56,301 nt of DNA from Campylobacterales bacterium (lineage in GTDB: Bacteria > Campylobacterota > Campylobacteria > Campylobacterales > Hydrogenimonadaceae): contig JALWMA010000106.1 in NCBI GenBank assembly GCA_027081015.1, positions 12,506 to 68,806 on the forward strand, given 5' to 3'. The notes under the pieces were generated by a model. The model saw only the letters and a program-made list of their open reading frames with translations. It had not been told where the DNA came from and did no database searches. Positions within the stretch are counted from its first letter, which is position 1; each line of letters begins with the position of its first letter. The position numbers were made by a program, and so were the translations under genes. Shown one piece after another: positions 52,895-56,301 of this stretch.

Positions 52895-53816
52895 GGTCGA
52901 ATGGAGCAGTTTGGCCGTAGTAATAATCATTCTATCGCTCTGTTATTATCTCATTCAGCCGGTAAAGACCAGTCGCGTAGTCTATCTTCCGGCCGGTTCG
53001 GTGGCGACGATTATATCATACCTCGACAAAATCGGAATGGATATGAACACTCTCGATCGCTACCTTGTCAGGTTTTTCGGCTATCCCCAGAAGGGGTGGA
53101 TAGACCTTGGTGCCGACAGACTGACCAAAGCGGACCTGCTATACCGTCTCACCCACGCCAAAGCGGCGATGACGGAGGTGACACTCATTCCCGGAGAGAC
53201 GAGAGAGATTTTTTTTCGGGAGCTCTCGCGGCGGCTACATCTGGATAGGGAAAAACTGGATAGAGCGTACGACAAGTATGCACCGTATCCCGACGGTGTG
53301 GTCTTCCCCGATACCTATTATATACCATTGGGTATTAGCGAGGATCACCTCGTCTACTACCTGGTGAAAAAGTCGCTCGCCAGGCACGAGGAGCTCTCAA
53401 AAAAGTTTTTCGGCACATACAACCCGAAAAAATGGTTTCGATATGTAACGATAGCTTCGATAATCCAGAAGGAGGCGGCCGATGTCGATGAGATGCCGCT
53501 GGTCTCGTCGGTTATCTACAACAGGCTGAAAAAGAGGATGCTTCTTCAGATGGACGGTGCGCTTAACTACGGCAGCTACTCCCATCAGAAAGTCACCAAA
53601 AGACGGATTCTGTCGGACGATACGCGCTTCAACACATACAGATACGGCGGCCTTCCGCCATATCCTGCCGGCAGTGTCTCCCTCGATGCGCTTAAAGCGG
53701 CCATAAAGCCGGCCAAGACGGAGTATCTATACTTTGTAAAGGGAAAAAACGGAAAGCATATCTTTACGAAGAGTTACAGATCCCATTTGAGAGCCATAAA
53801 AAGTGTGAATAAATGA
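52857..53816 (+). CDS. mltG: Endolytic murein transglycosylase MltG
   Basis: Cuts nascent glycan strands and limits peptidoglycan chain length. About 319 residues: an N-terminal TM (SSLAVVIIILSLCYYLIQPV), a LysM-like part (YLPAGSVATIISYLDKIG), then the YceG domain with the conserved glutamate in ASIIQKEAADVDEMPLVSSVIYNRL and LQMDGALNYG, TRFNTYRYGGLPPYPAGSVSLDALKAAIKPAKTEYLYFV. ATG 52857 has GAGAAGAG before it; ATG 52893 is possible and has no ribosome site. Head-to-head with the AsmA gene; the coding regions overlap at their 5' ends. Confidence 0.88.
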   Translation: MKISVRAAKILSMVEWSSLAVVIIILSLCYYLIQPVKTSRVVYLPAGSVATIISYLDKIGMDMNTLDRYLVRFFGYPQKGWIDLGADRLTKADLLYRLTHAKAAMTEVTLIPGETREIFFRELSRRLHLDREKLDRAYDKYAPYPDGVVFPDTYYIPLGISEDHLVYYLVKKSLARHEELSKKFFGTYNPKKWFRYVTIASIIQKEAADVDEMPLVSSVIYNRLKKRMLLQMDGALNYGSYSHQKVTKRRILSDDTRFNTYRYGGLPPYPAGSVSLDALKAAIKPAKTEYLYFVKGKNGKHIFTKSYRSHLRAIKSVNK

Positions 53817-53916
53817 AACAGTAACCGCTTTATGACACTGCATACTCCCGCCATTTATTATGAACTAAAAGATTGATTGCTACTATAGACTCTACAAATC
53901 ATTTAAGGAGAGAGTT

Positions 53917-56106
53917 ATGGCATCAGCTCCAACTATAGTTTGGACGAAAATAGACGAGGCACCCGCACTGGCGACCTATTCACTGCTTCCGATAGTCAAA
54001 AAGTTTGTCGGCAAGGCGGGGGTAGACGTTCGCCTTAGCGACATTTCACTGGCCGGAAGGGTCCTGGCCGCCATGGGCAAGCAGGAGGATGAACTTGCCA
54101 AGCTTGGTGAACTGGTTCTGAAGCCGGAGGCGAATATCATCAAGCTCCCCAACATTTCAGCTTCCGTTACACAGCTCAAAGATTGTATCGCAGAGCTCCA
54201 GAGCCAGGGGTATGACATTCCCGACTACCCGGAAAATCCGCAAACGGATGAAGAGAAGGAGATTGCCGCGAAATATTCGACCTGCCTCGGCTCCGCGGTC
54301 AACCCGGTCCTTCGTGAAGGTAACTCCGACAGGCGCTCCGCACACGCGGTCAAAAAGTATGCGAAAGAGCACCCTCACAGGCTCAAGCCTTTCGCGGAAG
54401 ATTCCAAGGCGCGCGTAGCTCACATGGAGGGCAGGGGCGACTTCTACGCGAACGAGAAGTCCGTAATTATCCCGAAGGCCCAGACGCTCAAGATCCAGCT
54501 AAACGACAAGGTACTCAAAGAGGTCGAGGTCGAAACAGACGAGGTGGTGGACGCAACCTTTATGTCGGTCAAGGCGCTTCGCGACTTCTACCTTAAAACG
54601 ATAGAAGAGGCGAAAGAGAAAGGACTGATCTGGTCTCTGCACCTTAAGGCCACGATGATGAAGATCTCCGACCCGATCATGTTCGGCCACGCCGTCGAAA
54701 TATTCTTCAAGGATGTCTTCGCAAAGTATGCGGACGAGCTCGAAAAGATCGGTTTCAATCCGAACCTCGGTCTCGGTGATCTCTATGACAAACTCAAGAA
54801 GTCGGAGAAGGGCGAAGAGATAGAGGCGGCCATAAAAGATGCCATCGTAAACTCCGATCCGGCCCTCGCCATGAGCGACAGCGACAAGCTCATCACGAAC
54901 CTCGACGCATCAAACCTCATAATCATCGACGCTTCGATGCCGGTCGTAATACGCGAAGGCGGCAAGCAGTGGGATAAAGACGGCAATGCCGGTGAGACTC
55001 TCGCCGTTATACCGGACAGCACATATGCCATGTTCCACGAAGCGATGATGGAGGATTGCAAGAAGAACGGACAGTTCGACGTAGCTACGATGGGTCGTGT
55101 CTCGAACGTGGGTCTGATGGCCAAGAAAGCGGAAGAGTACGGATCTCATCCTACAACTTTCGAAGTGGCCGAAGACGGTGTTATGAAGGTGATCGACGAG
55201 AGCGGCGCCGTTCTTATGGAACACAAGGTCGAAAAGGGCGACATCTGGCGACTCGTTCGAACAAAAGACATCGCTATCCGCGACTGGGTACGCTTGGCGG
55301 TAGAGCGTGCGAGAATCGAGGGAGTTCCCGCCGTATTCTGGCTGGATGAGAAGCGCGCACACGACGCCAACCTTATAAAACTGGTAGAGAAGTATCTCAA
55401 AGACCACGACACCACAGGCCTCGATCTTCCGATCATGCCCGTAACCGAAGCGACCTACTATACCAATGAGCGCGTAAGGGCCGGCAAAGATACGATTGCG
55501 GTAACAGGCAACGTGCTTCGTGACCACCTTACCGATATGTATCCGATTCTCGAGCTTGGAACTTCGGCCAAGATGCTCTCTATAGTCCCCCTTCTTGCAG
55601 GCGGCGGACTCTTCGAGACCGGTGCCGGCGGTTCCGCCCCCAAACACGTCGAGCAGTTCGTCAAAGAGGGACACCTGCGATGGGACAGCCTCGGTGAGTT
55701 CCTGGCACTGGCCGAATCGCTGCGCATGGAGTATATGAAATCTAACAACGAAAAGATCGGTGTCATGGCCGAAACGCTCGACAAGGCGAACGAGGGCTAC
55801 CTCGACAATGACAAAGCGCCGGGAAGAAAGTGCGGAGAGCCCGACAACAAAGCGTCCCACTACTGGCTCGCCCGCTACTGGGCAGAGGCTCTGAGTACGC
55901 AGACAGCAGACGAGGAGCTCAGCAAAACGTTTACGCCGATCGCCGAGGAGCTCATATCGAATGAAGAGAAGATCATCTCTGAAATGCTCGCGTCCGAGGG
56001 CAGCCCCAAAGATATCGGAGGATACTTCAAGCCTGACGATATAAAAGCCGAAAAGGCTATGCGACCCAGCGAGACTCTAAACAAGATAATCGACTCTATC
56101 GCATAG
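53917..56106 (+). CDS. icd: Isocitrate dehydrogenase (NADP), monomeric type
   Basis: Oxidative decarboxylation of isocitrate, or the reverse in reductive TCA. 729 residues place it in the monomeric IDH-II class (~80 kDa), unrelated in length to the ~416-residue dimeric enzyme. The N terminus [27 protein letters not shown] and the segment [23 protein letters not shown] (N136, S137, R140: isocitrate-binding region in homologues) are diagnostic, as is [29 protein letters not shown] precedes ATG 53917. A short CCGCC/GGCGG hairpin follows; mdh begins 155 bp downstream. Confidence 0.96.
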   Translation: MASAPTIVWTKIDEAPALATYSLLPIVKKFVGKAGVDVRLSDISLAGRVLAAMGKQEDELAKLGELVLKPEANIIKLPNISASVTQLKDCIAELQSQGYDIPDYPENPQTDEEKEIAAKYSTCLGSAVNPVLREGNSDRRSAHAVKKYAKEHPHRLKPFAEDSKARVAHMEGRGDFYANEKSVIIPKAQTLKIQLNDKVLKEVEVETDEVVDATFMSVKALRDFYLKTIEEAKEKGLIWSLHLKATMMKISDPIMFGHAVEIFFKDVFAKYADELEKIGFNPNLGLGDLYDKLKKSEKGEEIEAAIKDAIVNSDPALAMSDSDKLITNLDASNLIIIDASMPVVIREGGKQWDKDGNAGETLAVIPDSTYAMFHEAMMEDCKKNGQFDVATMGRVSNVGLMAKKAEEYGSHPTTFEVAEDGVMKVIDESGAVLMEHKVEKGDIWRLVRTKDIAIRDWVRLAVERARIEGVPAVFWLDEKRAHDANLIKLVEKYLKDHDTTGLDLPIMPVTEATYYTNERVRAGKDTIAVTGNVLRDHLTDMYPILELGTSAKMLSIVPLLAGGGLFETGAGGSAPKHVEQFVKEGHLRWDSLGEFLALAESLRMEYMKSNNEKIGVMAETLDKANEGYLDNDKAPGRKCGEPDNKASHYWLARYWAEALSTQTADEELSKTFTPIAEELISNEEKIISEMLASEGSPKDIGGYFKPDDIKAEKAMRPSETLNKIIDSIA

Positions 56107-56260
56107 ATTCTATTTTCTCCGCCTCCGGGCGGGGGAAAGATAGGTGGATAAAGCTTTTCATGAAGTTTTATTCGTTTATCTTCACGTCCCTTCTTTTACA
56201 AGAACAAGCAGTAAAGTCTCCCGAAACGGCAGGCTGAAAAACAAACATAAAGGATTGCCA

Positions 56261-56301
56261 ATGGGAAAAGGAAAACGTGTAGGAATAGTGGGAGCCGGAA
56301 A
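56261..56301 (+). CDS. mdh: Malate dehydrogenase, 5' end (truncated by window)
   Basis: ATGGGAAAAGGAAAACGTGT and onward encodes MGKGKRVGIVGAG, the start of the NAD-binding GxGxxG of the lactate/malate dehydrogenase family. AAAGGA at 56249-56254 is its ribosome site. Placing after icd agrees with the icd-mdh order of Campylobacterota. Only 13 codons are visible, so identity rests on context. Confidence 0.65.
   Translation, partial: MGKGKRVGIVGAG

Noticed and set aside
56107-56260. CCGCC/GGCGG hairpin (56119-56132) as an icd terminator.
   Set aside because: No T run follows on the plus strand, and the close mdh start suggests read-through; left as an intergenic hairpin.

Overview
The window looks like a chromosomal segment of a free-living Campylobacterota (epsilonproteobacterial) bacterium of about 50 % GC. 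The basis is gene content and order: monomeric NADP-isocitrate dehydrogenase followed by malate dehydrogenase, aconitase B, a lolA/secA/lolE-type cluster, and a block flgA-ubiX-coaD-tmk-hisS-speA-cysE-aspC whose order matches, as I remember it, the Campylobacter jejuni block around hisS. The species cannot be fixed from the sequence alone. No integrase, transposase or CRISPR array is visible; coding density is high and most operons use ATGA stop/start overlaps.

Layout. 1-2568: Fur-box-controlled ferrous iron uptake (feoA-feoB). 2885-11116: CoA-binding protein, ilvA, a beta-propeller/helical-repeat protein, a Ppx/GppA phosphatase, ilvB-ilvN, lpxD and a small conserved protein. 11164-15885: BtuB-like TonB receptor, a 549-bp spacer with a paralogous start-of-gene remnant and a cobalamin-riboswitch-like RNA, then cobalamin-independent metE. 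15890-25455 (mostly minus strand): degenerate EAL/HDOD regulator, aspC, then cysE-speA-hisS-tmk-coaD-ubiX-flgA behind tRNA-Leu and tRNA-Gly; a guanine deaminase-like gene on the opposite strand interrupts the block. 25547-30198: HU, sigma-54-type promoter and flgL, FtsK. 30236-36174 is accessory: DUF2235 alpha/beta hydrolase, periplasmic Sel1-repeat protein, flavin-type oxidase, MauG-like di-heme peroxidase, and an exported protein of unknown function. 36843-42454: tripartite TolC/HlyD/RND efflux operon. 42696-56301: acnB, FliL-like protein, lolA, secA, lolE-type permease, an AsmA-like protein head-to-head with mltG, icd and the first codons of mdh.

Together the genes show iron and cobalamin acquisition through a TonB-dependent Gram-negative envelope, branched-chain amino acid and methionine synthesis, flagella, and TCA/reverse-TCA enzymes (acnB, icd, mdh).

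The least conventional signals are: a WD40 propeller fused to four to five tandem ~84-residue helical repeats; two dispersed non-coding repeat families, one of them a 280-bp fold-back element with a 67-bp short form; a DUF2235 lipase-like gene beside a secreted Sel1 protein (possible toxin/protector pair); a B12-linked btuB/RNA/metE arrangement; and several genes whose starts are not canonical (flgA, ftsK, overlapping asmA/mltG starts).
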